Positions 26,829 through 35,688 of a stretch of 64,000 nt of DNA are shown piece by piece (the first letter of the stretch is position 1; each line of letters starts with the position of its first letter). A program made the translations under genes and the position numbers. The notes beneath the pieces were generated by a model. It had not been told where the DNA came from. It was given only the letters and a program-made list of their open reading frames with translations, and searched no databases. The DNA lies in the NCBI GenBank assembly GCA_026986785.1, contig JALSNW010000051.1, positions 62,001 through 126,000 of the forward strand, written 5' to 3'. The DNA is from Deltaproteobacteria bacterium. Lineage in GTDB: Bacteria > Desulfobacterota > Dissulfuribacteria > Dissulfuribacterales > QOAL01.

Positions 26829-28689
26829 TTGCCTGGTCTTCATGAGAGGGTTGTTGTCGGTCCTGGAATAGCTTGGCCCTGAGGCCAGTAGATCGTTTCA
26901 CCCTTTGGGAGACCGCTTTTTTCAAGGCGTCTTTCGTGCCCCAAATCTCAACACCTTCTCTGGCCCTCGTGACCGCGGTGTAAAGGAGCTCTCTCGTGAG
27001 AAGAGGGGAGTCCTCATCAGGCAAGACTAGAAAAATCCTATCGAATTCCGAGCCCTGACTTTTGTGTACGGTGATGGCAAAGGCTGTGTCGTGCTCTGGC
27101 AGGGTATTGAGGGGCAGGTGGCGGCACGTGTCTGCCTGTAATTGGAACCAGGCCCTCATCTTTCCAGTTGTATCAGGCCACACTATACAGATGTCTCCAT
27201 TGAAGATGGCATATCTGTAGCTGTTTTTGAGTATTATCAATGGCTGGCCCTGGAAAAAACGTGTGCCACCAGGGAGTGATCTTTGTCTCAAGAGCAGGTG
27301 AGATATGGTCTTGTTTACCATGTTGGTACCGTGGAGGCCTGTTCGGTGGGCGCAAAGGATCCTGAAGTCTTGTAGTCTGTCAAGGCCTGTCAAAGGGGAT
27401 GCTGCCTTTATACAGGGAAGGAAATGCTGGTTGGATCTCTCGGCCAGGAGGGAAGAAAGGTGGGTATTGCTGGGTTCCATGAGGCGTGCATACGGGATGT
27501 CTCTATCTATAAGGATCTCAATGAGTTTTTCGTGATCTCCTGCAGAGATGGCCTTTGCCACTTCCGAGATGGGACTTTTGCTGTCGAAACGAAAGTTTTT
27601 TTTCAGTTCGACAATACAGTCTCTCAGCGGGAAGGAATCGACCTGAGGAAGTGGCAGGTTATCTCCACTCAATTCCAGGATGGAGCTTGCATGCCCGGCA
27701 GAGTAATGGAAGGATCTGGAAAAAGAGCAGATATCGCTTAGTACATTTCCTGCTTCTACAGAGGCGAGTTGATCCTTGTCTCCAAGGAGGATCAGGCGAG
27801 CATCTGGACTTAGGGCAGATACAAGCTTGCTCATCATGGGCAGGTCCACCATGGATGCCTCATCCACTATAATTGTATCATAGGGTAGGGGATAGCCTGG
27901 ACCGTAGCGGAATCTGCCCCTGGCGTCGGCTCCAAGTAGCCTATGCAAGGTATAGGTCTCCTGGATCAGATCCATTTCGTAGAGGAGGCCGGTTGCCGAA
28001 AGGACAGCGTGAATAGAGTCTCTGAGTCTGGTTGCCGCCTTGCCCGTGGGGGCTGCCACCGCTATGGCATTTTCTCTCCAGGCCGCTTTTAGCCCGGCAA
28101 TGATCGCTGCCACTGTCCTGGTTTTACCCGTGCCTGGTCCTCCAGAGACTATACAAAGCCCTTTCAATACGGCTGTGGCCACGGCGACCCGTTGCCAGTC
28201 GCACTTATCCTGTCCCTTGAAAAACCAGGAAAGGACCTTTCGTACATCTTCGATCTGTCCGGTTTTCAAGACGTAATCCCTGCTGGCAAGCCTGGAAAGA
28301 CAAGATGCCAGGATGGTTTCGTATCTATGATAACGCTGTAGATAAAGCCTTCTTCCGTCTTCGAATATCAAGGGGGCGGGTATCTGCTCAGTGGGGTGAG
28401 CCACAAGGGGAGACGAGGCAATGCATTCTCTCAATTCGTCCAGGGAGATAGCACTGATCATCTCTCTGGCCCATTCCAGCCATCCACAGCCTGTCTCTAT
28501 TGGTTGCCCAAAGTCGATACATGTACTGGAACGGCTGACTGCATGGCTTGCCAAACACCCTGCAAGGATGACGTGATCAGAGGCCTTGGGGTCCAAGCGC
28601 TCGAGGAATTTGGCGAACTCGAGATCTAGGGGTTCCATGTCCCCATCCCGGACAGCCTTTTCAAGTCGTTCAAATAGCTCCTTACTCAT
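26797..28689 (-). CDS. recD: Exodeoxyribonuclease V alpha subunit
   Basis: 630 residues from ATG 28689, which overlaps the recB stop by one base (TGATG). Walker A SGGPGTGKTRTVAA, Walker B IIVDEASMVDLPM, GDKDQLASVEAGNV and FAITVHKSQGSEFDRIFLVLP define the superfamily 1 helicase. RecD is the fast 5'-3' motor of RecBCD. It is the last gene of recC-recB-recD. The 3' end runs 32 bases into the convergent DJ-1 gene. It differs from recD2 of this window in lacking the N-terminal OB/HhH region. Confidence 0.95.
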   Translation of the reverse strand: MSKELFERLEKAVRDGDMEPLDLEFAKFLERLDPKASDHVILAGCLASHAVSRSSTCIDFGQPIETGCGWLEWAREMISAISLDELRECIASSPLVAHPTEQIPAPLIFEDGRRLYLQRYHRYETILASCLSRLASRDYVLKTGQIEDVRKVLSWFFKGQDKCDWQRVAVATAVLKGLCIVSGGPGTGKTRTVAAIIAGLKAAWRENAIAVAAPTGKAATRLRDSIHAVLSATGLLYEMDLIQETYTLHRLLGADARGRFRYGPGYPLPYDTIIVDEASMVDLPMMSKLVSALSPDARLILLGDKDQLASVEAGNVLSDICSFSRSFHYSAGHASSILELSGDNLPLPQVDSFPLRDCIVELKKNFRFDSKSPISEVAKAISAGDHEKLIEILIDRDIPYARLMEPSNTHLSSLLAERSNQHFLPCIKAASPLTGLDRLQDFRILCAHRTGLHGTNMVNKTISHLLLRQRSLPGGTRFFQGQPLIILKNSYRYAIFNGDICIVWPDTTGKMRAWFQLQADTCRHLPLNTLPEHDTAFAITVHKSQGSEFDRIFLVLPDEDSPLLTRELLYTAVTRAREGVEIWGTKDALKKAVSQRVKRSTGLRAKLFQDRQQPSHEDQAITPPVGPSST

Positions 28690-31600
28690 CAACAGAGCCC
28701 CAATCTTTTGCCAATTTCTTCTCTTGGTATGAAAAGTACCCCTGTTTTACCGTTGGAGGATGGATGGATACCCCTTACGAACAGATAGACTACGCCACCA
28801 AAGTGCTGGTTGAATCTGTAATCGGCCATGGTCTTGGAAAGGAGCCTGTGAAGTGCCAATGCGTATATCTCTGCCTGGAGATGGTAGTCATGGATCGTCA
28901 TGGCCTGTCGCAGTTTCTCTATCCTGTAATCCTGAAGCTTGTCTCCAAGGTAGTTGCTCTTGTAATCTGCCACATAGTAGAGTCCATCATGCGCAAACAA
29001 CAGGTCCACAAACCCCCTGATTATACCTGATTCATATCTGTCCAAGGCCTGTCGGAGGGAAGACGGTACATCGATTATACTACTGAAAAATGAAGAGAAC
29101 TCCATCTCTTTCACCATTTGGTCCGGCGGGATGGCCTTTAGTCTGATATCGGGGAGGATCTGGGTGCCGGTGACATTTTCGACCATTTCCAAAAGGACAT
29201 GGTCCCAGGTGGGATCAAGCCCCCATTCGGCAAGGGCGAGACGGCATTTCCCCAGTATGGCTTCCGAATCGTCATGGGAAAAATCTACATTTTCCAGGAT
29301 CTTGTGTATGCAGTTGCCTGGTAGAGCCCCCCTTGGAAAAGAAAAGATGTCTTTACCATGGCCCTCCAATGGCTCAGGGCCTTTCTGAAAGTGATAAAGG
29401 CTGTCATCTCCTTGCTCCTCCATGGACAGGGAGGAAAAGCTTTCTACCCCGAATCGTTGTCTGACCCTCCTTGTCACCTGTCTGACCTCGTATAGCAGGG
29501 TGGTATCATCATCTGTACGAATTTCCTTCTCCACAGGTCCAGGGATGGGGGTGATGTTCGAGGCCGGGCACCTTTCAGGTCCTTCTATTTCGTATCCCTG
29601 GAGCAAGTAATATAAGGCGGAATTTTCACTGCTCTTGAATCTGCCCCAGGAGATGTAACAACGAACCACTGCCCTTGTGAGGGCAACATACAGGAGCCTG
29701 GTTTCCTCGGCCAAACGTTGGCGTTCCATTTCACTTCTCATTTGTCCATGGTCGGTCCTGATGACATAGCAGCCTTGTTTTTCATCAAAGTATTGCAATA
29801 GATTCTGGCGATTTGCACCTGAGCTACTATCCCAGATGAATGGTACAAAGACGATTGGAAATTCCAGGCCCTTACTCCTGTGGATCGTCATGATGGTGAC
29901 GAGCTGCCTGTCGCTTTCCAGCCTCATCTGTTGCCCTTCCTCATCAGAACCTCCAAGTTCGATCTGGTTGGCAAGCCAAGATAGTTCTGCCTCGATACCA
30001 GAGACCTCTGGTCTTTTTTCGTCGAGCAGTTCAGCGAGTTGGAACCAGTTAGTGAGCCTTCTTTCTCCTCCAGGTAGCTGAAGCAGGCGGTGGGCTATGC
30101 CCAACTGGTGAATCATTTGTCTGAACATGACCAAGACCCCTCTTCTGAGCCAAAGGGAACGAAGTTCAAAGAAGGCCGATGAGATATCTTCCCACTTCTC
30201 AGGGTGCTCACGCAGTGCAGCTATCTCTTTGGCGTTCCAGCCCATGGCATCAGTGGCAAGGGCTGTCGATACGGCCGATAGGTCGCCAGGGGTGGCAGCA
30301 GCCCTCAATACCATGAGGAATTCCCATGCCTCATCTGTTGAGAAAACGCTTTGGTTTGCATGATAGACACAGGATATACCAGCCTTGGAAAGGGCATTTC
30401 TCATCACCTCTGCCTGGGTACGGTTCCTGACAAGTATTGCTATGTCACTTGATCTGACAGGGTGGCTTTTACCAGAGGGGTCTTTTATCAGGATGCGTCC
30501 TTGTGCTCCACCTGCCAAGAGTCTGGCTATTTCTCCTGCACATCCATCAGAAAGTACACGCCTTGCCTCTGATTTATTCATCGAGGCATGGGAGGTATTA
30601 TTCTTGGAATCCTCATCCGGTTTCCATATTATGAGATCTCCTGACAGGTCTGGATCTTGGAGAAATGGCAGTCTGGGATCTCGGCTTTTGACCTCGTGAT
30701 AGGGGATTGCCTCGAATACAAAGGGATATTTCCTCCTGGTAAAGAGAAAATTTACTGCCTCTACCAGCCCTGGAGAAGAACGCCAGTTCTTGGCAAGACC
30801 AAATCGTCTTTCCTCTCCTACCTTGGATCTAGCATTCAGATAGGTAAAGATATCAGCCCCCCTGAAGGCGTATATGGATTGTTTTGGGTCACCGATCATT
30901 ATGAGGAGGTCATGCTGGCTCGATGGATAGATCTTTTCAAATATACGGTATTGTACCTGGTCGGTGTCCTGAAACTCGTCGATCATGGCGACCTTGAACC
31001 GCTTCCTCAGCATGGCGGCCAGCCTTGGGCCGTTTGGTGAGCACAGGGCCTTGTCCATCTTGACAAGCAGATCATCGAAGGCAAATAGCCCCAGGCGTTG
31101 TTTTATCCCAGTGCATATCTGTCTAATCTTGTTAGAAGCCCTTTCCAGGAGGGCTGCTTTCATGTATGTCCACCAGGTGTCATGGGTCTCTATCAGGGTG
31201 TCCCATTTTTTGAAAAATGGGTGGCAGGGTGGAGTGCTGTAGCCTTTTTTGAGGCAATTTTCCAGAAGTCGCTGGGAAAATGGCATCTGTTTCAGATCCC
31301 AGAGGGAAAAGAGATCTATCTCTTCTTGCTCGAAGAATTCGTCCAAGGCCTTGGCTGCCTCGATAATGCCTTTTTTCTTGAGGACGGCCCTTCTCCTGAC
31401 AAGGCTATTGTCGTCCTCGAGTAAAGAGACAATTTGCCTTCGCTTGTTAGTCCACATCGTCTTCAGTTCCAGGAAGAGGGCATCCAAAACAGTCTTGTTC
31501 TCAAGGCATTTCCCCAGGTCTGCCTTGGGCTCTATCATGACGGGTTCGAGGCCCAGCAGTGGACGAAGTGTTTGGAGCATTTGTCCCGGTCCTGGGAACA

Positions 31601-32129
31601 GGGAGATTATGGCTTTTGCCAGCCAGGGATCGGCACCGTAAAATTCCTGTCTCCAAAACTGGCGTGCTGCCTCGAGGAGCAGGTCTTCATGGGAAGGTAT
31701 AAGCTCCATGTCAAAGGATGTCTCGGTCTCAAAGGCATAATCGCTCAGCATCCTCTGGCAGAATCCATGGATGGTGAAGATGGCCGCTTCGTCAAGGCTG
31801 ATGATAGCACGTTCTATTAGTATTCTTATCTTTTTCTTTCCGTGAAGCCTGGCTGATCTCTCCAGTAGAGAGGCCACGAAGTCATCCTTACAGGCATCCC
31901 CTCTGGCATGGTCAAGGGCTATTTTCAGCCTATGTCTAACCCTGTCCTTCAAATCCTCGGTGGCAGCCTTGGTAAAGGTGACTATCAAGATCTGACTTAC
32001 TTCGAGACCCTGTTCAAGGATGAGCCTCAGGAAGAGGGATGTGATGGTGTAGGTCTTTCCTGTACCTGCACTCGCCTCTATGAGGGTATGCCCAGAAAGC
32101 TCCATCTCCAGGGGAACCAACTCGTTCAC
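28689..32129 (-). CDS. recB: Exodeoxyribonuclease V beta subunit
   Basis: 1146 residues, near normal for RecB. The N-terminal UvrD-like helicase has Walker A EASAGTGKTYTITS, VTFTKAATEDLKDR, and MIDEFQDTDQVQYRIFEKI, followed by MTIHRSKGLEFPIVFVPF. The C-terminal RecB nuclease has GFVDLLFAHDGLYYVADYKS with the catalytic Asp and Lys. It is the 3'-5' helicase and sole nuclease of RecBCD. The GTG start overlaps the recC stop by 4 bases (GTGA) with AAGGAG upstream, so translation is coupled. Confidence 0.96.
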   Translation of the reverse strand: MNELVPLEMELSGHTLIEASAGTGKTYTITSLFLRLILEQGLEVSQILIVTFTKAATEDLKDRVRHRLKIALDHARGDACKDDFVASLLERSARLHGKKKIRILIERAIISLDEAAIFTIHGFCQRMLSDYAFETETSFDMELIPSHEDLLLEAARQFWRQEFYGADPWLAKAIISLFPGPGQMLQTLRPLLGLEPVMIEPKADLGKCLENKTVLDALFLELKTMWTNKRRQIVSLLEDDNSLVRRRAVLKKKGIIEAAKALDEFFEQEEIDLFSLWDLKQMPFSQRLLENCLKKGYSTPPCHPFFKKWDTLIETHDTWWTYMKAALLERASNKIRQICTGIKQRLGLFAFDDLLVKMDKALCSPNGPRLAAMLRKRFKVAMIDEFQDTDQVQYRIFEKIYPSSQHDLLIMIGDPKQSIYAFRGADIFTYLNARSKVGEERRFGLAKNWRSSPGLVEAVNFLFTRRKYPFVFEAIPYHEVKSRDPRLPFLQDPDLSGDLIIWKPDEDSKNNTSHASMNKSEARRVLSDGCAGEIARLLAGGAQGRILIKDPSGKSHPVRSSDIAILVRNRTQAEVMRNALSKAGISCVYHANQSVFSTDEAWEFLMVLRAAATPGDLSAVSTALATDAMGWNAKEIAALREHPEKWEDISSAFFELRSLWLRRGVLVMFRQMIHQLGIAHRLLQLPGGERRLTNWFQLAELLDEKRPEVSGIEAELSWLANQIELGGSDEEGQQMRLESDRQLVTIMTIHRSKGLEFPIVFVPFIWDSSSGANRQNLLQYFDEKQGCYVIRTDHGQMRSEMERQRLAEETRLLYVALTRAVVRCYISWGRFKSSENSALYYLLQGYEIEGPERCPASNITPIPGPVEKEIRTDDDTTLLYEVRQVTRRVRQRFGVESFSSLSMEEQGDDSLYHFQKGPEPLEGHGKDIFSFPRGALPGNCIHKILENVDFSHDDSEAILGKCRLALAEWGLDPTWDHVLLEMVENVTGTQILPDIRLKAIPPDQMVKEMEFSSFFSSIIDVPSSLRQALDRYESGIIRGFVDLLFAHDGLYYVADYKSNYLGDKLQDYRIEKLRQAMTIHDYHLQAEIYALALHRLLSKTMADYRFNQHFGGVVYLFVRGIHPSSNGKTGVLFIPREEIGKRLGLC

Positions 32130-35100
32130 GTACGCTTCTCCTTGCTCTTTTCAATCAGTGGTTCAAAGACGGAGAGGGCAAGCTCTTGGAATTCTCTGTC
32201 AAAGACCCGTCTGCCCCTGAACGCTACCTCCAACCAGCGATCGTGGAGGCTCTTTCCGTTTCTGTAGGTGCCTTTCTGAAACTGTTTTTCAGCAAGGGCT
32301 GTGGCTTTTGATATGGCAGTGCCCTCATCGTGTTTATTCATGAGTGTCAAGTAGTTTTTGGCAAATACAAAAGAGGGCTCTGGTATGAAGGGTAACGGCC
32401 TTTTGATGCCCTGGAGAAAAATATCCAGCAGTTTCGAGAGGCAATCATTGGCCTCATTCTGGTCCAGGCCTGCCAATTCTATGGAGTGACCATCAGAACC
32501 GACATGGATGCTTTCCACTTCATGTCCAGTATTCAAGGTGGCAACCAGGTGTTTGATCCAAAGAGATACCCTGTCCGACGCCTTGATCTTGGCTGCACGG
32601 AAGGAGACAGCGCCATGTTGCTTAGATGTCCAAATGGAGCCTGTGAGCCTGATGTCGCCAATATGGATATCCACAGCCGAGGCAGAAGAATGTATGCCAA
32701 CTCGCTCGAGGTGAGGTAGAATCTTTATTGCACTATTTACTATCTGGCCGAATGACAACTGGTCAAAAGGGGGGAAGGGCAAAAGCCCTTTGCCTCTCAG
32801 CCTGAGGTATTGTTCCTCAAGGGCTTGTTTTCCCCTGTCCATGAGGAGTTGGATGATCTCGTTGGTCTGCATATAATGGTCTAATGCGCTGAAGGAAAAG
32901 GGTTCATCTGCCAAAAGGACCGCATTTTGGAAAGCCAGGTCGATGCCCAGGCGTTTTGACAGGAAGAACCTGGCTGGGTGGGAAAAGAAATAAACGAGTT
33001 GGGAAAGCTCGATCCTGTCTGGGTCTTCCTGTCCCATATCTATCTCTTCACCCCAAAAAGGTGTGATCCAATAGGTATCCTGCCCATCTTTTTCATCACA
33101 TCTTGGTCGGCACCATTCGTCGGCATAGGTGAAGAGTCTGGGTTGTTCTTGTCTTGAGTAGGCAGCGCTAAATGGCATCAGGGGATGTTCTGTAACCAGG
33201 TTCTTATGGATTCCTTCACCGTTTGGTCCTTGTATGTTTTGTTCCAGAAAATCCAAGAGTTCACTTATGACACCAGAGGGCAGCATGAGTGTATTGTCCT
33301 TCTGACTCCTTCCTACATAACTGATATATAGACAATCCCTGGCAGAAAGAATGGTCTCCAAGAAGAGATATCTATCCTCATCCCTTGGGAACTTGTCACC
33401 AGGGCGGGGATGTCTTTCCACAAGATCAAAGTTGGTGGCAGGTCGTCTTCGCGGGAAGTCCGTGTCATTCATGCCCAGGAGACAGATAATCCTCGCTGGT
33501 ATGGAGCGCATGGGTACGAGGCTTGAGAATGTGACCTTGCCAGAGATGAAATTTCTTGCACCAGCAGGGCGATTTAGTCGATCGTGTAGAAATTGTCTTA
33601 CGATTTCCAGATCCAGGAATTCGATATGGGCCTGTTCACTGAGATCCCGCAGGTGCGCAGCCGTATCCATGATGAGTACAACGGCCTGTTTCTCATCTGG
33701 TTCCTCAGGTAAAAAGAAGGTCTCCACCAGGTTTACGATAAGCTCTTGCCACTCCATAGGAGAACGCTCCTTGGACGTCTCATCCAAAAAGGAGCGGATC
33801 TTTGAGACAAAAAAGGATAGACAGCCGACTGCTCGGGCAATATCCCCCTCAACAGGTGTTTCAAAGGGTAAGATCGACCACAGAAGTGACTTCCCAGAAT
33901 ATGAATAACTGCCCAAGAGCCGATCCAGGCCGAACCTCCAGGAATTCTGCCTCGCTTCGTCAAAGCCCAGCTCTCGTCTTATGCCGCTTTCAGCCACCAA
34001 TTCCCTTACCAGGTCCAGGCCCTCTTCATCCAGTCCAAACCTCCTTGCTGTGCATGGATATTCCAGTATGTCCATTAAGGCAGGGGCAGTGACTGGCAAG
34101 TTTGAAAGATCCAATATCTTCAAAAAGGTGGTAATCAGGGGGTTTCGTTTGTCTTCTGGCAGGTCTGTAATAGCCCAAGGGATCGTTCTTTTGGAATCCG
34201 TGGGATGAGCACCAAAGACCGCCTCTATGAAAGGTGCATACTTTTGGATATCTGGTGCCATAACCAGGACCTCATGAGGGTGGAGATCCGAAAGGTTTTC
34301 AAACATGTCCAGCAATTGGTCATGGAGTACCTCTACCTCCCTCAACGGGCTGTGGCAACTGTGTATCTGTATGGAGTGGTCATCCGCAGTCATCTCGAAG
34401 GCAGGCCTTTTGAGTTCCTCTCCTCTGAGAATACCTGCCTGTAGCCATGACAGCAATGAACCGCCTTGGGGGATATGGAAATAGTCCTTTGCATCACTTT
34501 CTATCCCTGGTTCAAAGAGGCGTTCATAGAGGGCATGGAGGAAGTCTTTGCCAACCGTGCCCAGGGATTCGAGCAGGGGATGAAAACTGGTCAGAGGATC
34601 ATGTCCCACAAGGTATTCCATCTTCTTTTTCCTCTTAGGGCTCTTTATGTCTTCCCAGAATGTGCTGCATGGATTGAGTACAAATAGATGCACATCAATG
34701 TGTTTTGCCAGTTGAAAAAAAAGTTCCAGATAGACAGGTGGAAGGTGAGAGATCCCAAATAGTGCCACAGGACATGGAAACATCGTATCCACCAAGGGGT
34801 GATCCAACATGTCTGTCAGGTTTTTCAATAACCTGGCCCTGTGACTGTATTTGAAAGAAGTGGTGACAAAACGCCAGAGGGAAGGCTGCCATCTGTCTTC
34901 TTTTCTCAGTGGTACAACGCTGGAGTCATCTCCTTGTTCCCAGGCAAGCAGCATGTCTGGACGATAGGTCAGATATTTTTCAAAAAGTTGCCCCAGGCGC
35001 TGGGCCAAGCCATAGAGCTCTTTGCTTGCTTCACCAGGCCTGCTGTCTGCAATAATCCTTAGATGTCCAGGAAGCATAACGGATGTGGATGGGAGCCACC

Positions 35101-35398
35101 TTGGGAGGGCGCCCAGGATCAGCCACGAAAGCTGTTCCCTGTCCAAGGCAGGGTAATGCCCTTCTTCAGGGAGAAGCCTTTTCGTGATCTGGCCGATAAA
35201 GGCGGCAGGCATGGGAAAGTTCACGTTGGCACATATCGAATCAATGGAGGCCAGCTTGAAAGACAGCCATCTTGCCATACCCGGGTTGTTTACGACTATG
35301 GTCCTTGGTAAGAGGGGAGGGGCCTCATAGCCTGCCATTACCTCTGAGAGTTTCTGGGCTAGGATCTCGATCCGGTTGCCGTTATGGAGTATGAACAT
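32126..35398 (-). CDS. recC: Exodeoxyribonuclease V gamma subunit
   Basis: 1090 residues. The N-terminus FILHNGNRIEILAQKL and NPGMARWLSFKLA, then the inactive helicase-like fold (ICLLGMNDTDFPRR, DEDRYLFLETILSARDCLYIS) identify RecC. RecC holds the split DNA strands and recognises Chi; the Chi sequence used in this organism cannot be predicted here. It is first in the operon. No clear ribosome binding site precedes ATG 35398. A 15-bp inverted repeat lies about 120 bases upstream. Confidence 0.95.
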   Translation of the reverse strand: MFILHNGNRIEILAQKLSEVMAGYEAPPLLPRTIVVNNPGMARWLSFKLASIDSICANVNFPMPAAFIGQITKRLLPEEGHYPALDREQLSWLILGALPRWLPSTSVMLPGHLRIIADSRPGEASKELYGLAQRLGQLFEKYLTYRPDMLLAWEQGDDSSVVPLRKEDRWQPSLWRFVTTSFKYSHRARLLKNLTDMLDHPLVDTMFPCPVALFGISHLPPVYLELFFQLAKHIDVHLFVLNPCSTFWEDIKSPKRKKKMEYLVGHDPLTSFHPLLESLGTVGKDFLHALYERLFEPGIESDAKDYFHIPQGGSLLSWLQAGILRGEELKRPAFEMTADDHSIQIHSCHSPLREVEVLHDQLLDMFENLSDLHPHEVLVMAPDIQKYAPFIEAVFGAHPTDSKRTIPWAITDLPEDKRNPLITTFLKILDLSNLPVTAPALMDILEYPCTARRFGLDEEGLDLVRELVAESGIRRELGFDEARQNSWRFGLDRLLGSYSYSGKSLLWSILPFETPVEGDIARAVGCLSFFVSKIRSFLDETSKERSPMEWQELIVNLVETFFLPEEPDEKQAVVLIMDTAAHLRDLSEQAHIEFLDLEIVRQFLHDRLNRPAGARNFISGKVTFSSLVPMRSIPARIICLLGMNDTDFPRRRPATNFDLVERHPRPGDKFPRDEDRYLFLETILSARDCLYISYVGRSQKDNTLMLPSGVISELLDFLEQNIQGPNGEGIHKNLVTEHPLMPFSAAYSRQEQPRLFTYADEWCRPRCDEKDGQDTYWITPFWGEEIDMGQEDPDRIELSQLVYFFSHPARFFLSKRLGIDLAFQNAVLLADEPFSFSALDHYMQTNEIIQLLMDRGKQALEEQYLRLRGKGLLPFPPFDQLSFGQIVNSAIKILPHLERVGIHSSASAVDIHIGDIRLTGSIWTSKQHGAVSFRAAKIKASDRVSLWIKHLVATLNTGHEVESIHVGSDGHSIELAGLDQNEANDCLSKLLDIFLQGIKRPLPFIPEPSFVFAKNYLTLMNKHDEGTAISKATALAEKQFQKGTYRNGKSLHDRWLEVAFRGRRVFDREFQELALSVFEPLIEKSKEKRT

Positions 35399-35520
35399 TG
35401 TCAGTTGTCACGTCAGGATCACTATCGATGGGATAGTATGACCTTATTATACCAACCTTGGCCAATACAGGGATTCTTAATAGCTGCATACAACATAATA
35501 TAGCATAGATATTCAATAAG

Positions 35521-35569
35521 TGATCCTGGATTATGCAGTTCAGGATTTGGAGTACATAATCCGGGATCA
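35521..35569. repeat. 15-bp inverted repeat in the recC / cytochrome intergenic region
   Basis: TGATCCTGGATTATG (35521-35535) and CATAATCCGGGATCA (35555-35569) are complementary except at one position, with a 19-base spacer. The region separates two divergent genes. It could be a dimer-binding operator or a hairpin; no T-run accompanies it. Confidence 0.6.
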
Positions 35570-35646
35570 ATGGAGCAGGAGGCCCTTGTCTGTTTAGATC
35601 CCATGTATTAGCCTATGATCCTATATGATGACGGCCTTGTGGAGAT

Positions 35647-35660
35647 GGATCTTTTATTGC
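35647..35660 (+). promoter_or_regulatory. Weak sigma-54 promoter candidate for the cytochrome gene
   Basis: TGG-ATCTTTTAT-TTGC has the GG-N10-GC spacing and a perfect -12 TTGC, but the -24 element lacks the conserved CA. It is placed about 29 bases before the start codon, as expected for a functional site. Confidence 0.35.
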
Positions 35661-35688
35661 CTGTAAGGGCGAAACAAGGGGGGCTTTG

